The translations under genes and the position numbers were made by a program. 7,431 nt of DNA, from NCBI GenBank assembly GCA_002366995.1, contig DFCM01000048.1:1-7431 (forward strand), written 5' to 3'. Below the pieces are notes generated by a model. It was given only the letters and a program-made list of their open reading frames with translations. It made no database searches and had not been told where the DNA came from. This DNA comes from a bacterium UBP3_UBA3054. GTDB lineage: Bacteria; Auribacterota; UBA3054. This document shows, one piece after another, positions 6,350 through 7,431 of this stretch (the stretch's first letter is position 1; each line of letters begins with the position of its first letter).

Positions 6350-6356
6350 TTTTTTT
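6327..6356 (+). terminator. Probable 3' end / terminator of rnpB
   Basis: Seven T (6350-6356) directly follow the 3' strand of P1. A local hairpin ATCCG (6327-6331) / CGGAT (6341-6345) could form transiently before P1 closes, but 4 bases separate it from the T run. Its loop and left arm belong to the conserved P4 and 3' core, so it would compete with RNA folding. Termination here is likely but its strength is uncertain. Confidence 0.45.
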
Positions 6357-6362
6357 GGTCCT

Positions 6363-7319
6363 ATGCTTAAACGAATAAAGATCACATTCCTGCTCGTCTT
6401 CTGTGCAAGCGCGCTTCTTGCGGCAAGCTATGACGAAAAAGCGGGGGAGGCCTTCAACTCTGGCCTTGCCTGCGTCAGAAGCAACGACTTCCGCTCCGCC
6501 ATGCGGGCTTTCCGGCAGGCGACGCAGTACGACGCCTCCTTCGCCGCCGCGTATCTGAACATTGCCGCCTGCCACGAGCGCCTTGGAGAATTCGCCAAAG
6601 CCAGGCCTTTTTATGAGAAAGCTTTGAAGCTCGACGGCGACAACGCCAATTTCGCTTTTATCTACGCCGGCGCGCTCTTCCGGCACGGCGAAGTTTTCGA
6701 GGGTAAAAAGTATCTTGAGAGAGCGGTCTATGCCGACCCCGCGAATCCGGATTACGTTTACGAGCTTGGCGTGATGTGTCTGTGCCTTACGCAGAAAGTG
6801 GAGGCGGCCAAATGTTTCAGGGCCGCCGTTGACGTTTCGACGAATTACAGCGCGGCCTGGTTCAGGCTCGGGGCGCTGGAGCTGGAAGACGGGAAAACAA
6901 ACGAGTCTCTGAGGCTTCTGGAAAAGGTCGAATTAGACTGCGACCTGGCGCCGCAAGCCTATCTTTTGAAGAGCCGCCTGAGGAAAAAAATGGGGGACCT
7001 CGACAAGGCCGAGAGCGACGTCAGGATGGCCCTGAAATTGTCGAAGGGTTACGACGACGCTTACCTTACGCTGGCGCAAATTTTGAGAGAGAAAAAAAAT
7101 TACCGCGAGGCCTGCGAATTGCTCGAGCGCGTGGAACTGAAATCAAGCCGCGGAAACTGGTCTCTTATGCTCGCGCGCCTCTATGAGGAATGGGGCGACG
7201 AAATGCTCGCCGCCGGAGAAGCGGAAACGGCCAAAACCCTTTACAGGCAAGGGCTGCGCTTCCTTCCGGAAGATCCTTCGCTGCTTGGGAAAAGCGGATC
7301 GCAAAGCGGCTCGAAATAA
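6363..7319 (+). CDS. Exported TPR-repeat protein
   Basis: A 318-residue protein. ATG 6363 is chosen because a signal peptide follows it (basic KRIK at 3-6, hydrophobic 7-20, probable cleavage near Ala20/Ala21), and earlier in-frame starts at 6297 and 6336 lie inside rnpB. From about residue 27 nearly all of the protein is tetratricopeptide repeats of 34 residues. About eight are visible, starting near 27, 61, 95, 129, 163, 197, 230 and 264, with the usual Ala/Gly and aromatic positions (AYLNIAACHERLGEFAKARP, for example). TPR superhelices are protein-binding scaffolds; exported ones often serve envelope assembly, secretion or polysaccharide machinery. No catalytic domain is present, and the tail is a short Ser/Gly-rich stretch. 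No ribosome binding site is evident before ATG 6363, and the rnpB T run ends 6 bases upstream, so expression may depend on read-through from rnpB. The partner and pathway are unknown. Confidence 0.85.
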   Translation: MLKRIKITFLLVFCASALLAASYDEKAGEAFNSGLACVRSNDFRSAMRAFRQATQYDASFAAAYLNIAACHERLGEFAKARPFYEKALKLDGDNANFAFIYAGALFRHGEVFEGKKYLERAVYADPANPDYVYELGVMCLCLTQKVEAAKCFRAAVDVSTNYSAAWFRLGALELEDGKTNESLRLLEKVELDCDLAPQAYLLKSRLRKKMGDLDKAESDVRMALKLSKGYDDAYLTLAQILREKKNYREACELLERVELKSSRGNWSLMLARLYEEWGDEMLAAGEAETAKTLYRQGLRFLPEDPSLLGKSGSQSGSK

Positions 7320-7345
7320 GGCCCTTCCTTCGCTTTCCGTCGCCC

Positions 7346-7374
7346 TTGACAATAAAAGTCGTTTCAAGTAGAAT
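7346..7374 (+). promoter_or_regulatory. Strong sigma-70-type promoter for a gene beyond the window
   Basis: A perfect -35 box TTGACA (7346-7351), an optimal 17-base spacer and -10 box TAGAAT (7369-7374, 5 of 6 consensus). The predicted start is near 7381. No open reading frame or RNA gene is identifiable in the remaining 50 bases, so the target is downstream. Confidence 0.8.
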
Positions 7375-7386
7375 ATTCTCAAGTTT

Positions 7387-7420
7387 TATACGGCGGATTT
7401 TAGTTTCTTTTCGCCGTGTA
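7387..7420 (+). other. Leader hairpin in the 5' transcript from the 7346 promoter
   Basis: TATACGGCG (7387-7395) pairs with CGCCGTGTA (7412-7420), eight Watson-Crick pairs and one G-T, around a 16-base T-rich loop. It would lie within the first 40 bases of the RNA started near 7381. It could stabilise the 5' end or take part in leader regulation; the window ends too soon to tell. Confidence 0.5.
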
Positions 7421-7431
7421 AATTCGCATAA

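Noticed and set aside
6297..6362. Longer N-terminus for the TPR protein, starting at 6297 or 6336
   Set aside because: Both starts lie inside the conserved P2/P4/P1 part of rnpB and would bury the signal peptide; ATG 6363 places it at the N-terminus.
5940..6686. Minus-strand open frames across rnpB and the start of the TPR gene
   Set aside because: They overlap a conserved structured RNA, so they cannot be free to encode protein, and they show no recognisable domain.

Overview
This window is a chromosomal segment with every convincing gene on the + strand. The features point to a Gram-negative bacterium of the PVC group, most likely Kiritimatiellota or Lentisphaerota. The evidence is a PEP-CTERM surface protein, a family 92 glycoside hydrolase, secreted proteins with no familiar family, a fairly high G+C content and GGAG/GAGGA-type ribosome binding sites. 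The lineage is inferred from gene content; no sequence search was possible.

Layout. (1) 1-825: the last 274 residues of a GH92 alpha-mannosidase that begins before the window. (2) 856-3636: a 926-residue secreted protein of three jelly-roll-like modules separated by two Ig/BACON-like modules, ending in a PEP-CTERM sorting signal. The 30-base gap after the mannosidase suggests one operon. (3) 3640-3690: an intrinsic terminator for that operon, with the tRNA promoter nested inside it: the -35 box lies in the terminator loop and the -10 box directly follows the T run. (4) 3711-3904: tRNA-Ile(GAT) and tRNA-Ala(TGC), a pair usually found in the 16S-23S spacer but here with no rRNA next to it. (5) 3975-5165: a secreted 396-residue protein of unrecognised family whose second half has a 19-residue period, suggesting a parallel beta-helix or other solenoid. 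(6) 5236-5967: a coiled-coil protein with a C-terminal four-cysteine zinc ribbon (zf-RING_7 / CT398-like). (7) 6008-6349: the RNase P RNA gene (rnpB), in a compact form. (8) 6363-7319: a secreted or periplasmic protein made almost entirely of eight TPR repeats, starting 13 bases after the rnpB 3' end. (9) 7346-7420: a near-consensus sigma-70 promoter and a leader hairpin for a gene beyond the window.

The window combines an export-and-surface glycan theme (mannosidase, PEP-CTERM protein, secreted solenoid) with core RNA functions (two tRNAs and RNase P RNA, which matures tRNA 5' ends). The zinc-ribbon gene beside rnpB is an arrangement known in other bacteria. I found no CRISPR array, transposon, phage gene or recognisable defence system. 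The best leads for something undescribed are the 19-residue solenoid protein, the alternating PEP-CTERM architecture, and the interlocked terminator-promoter before the tRNAs.
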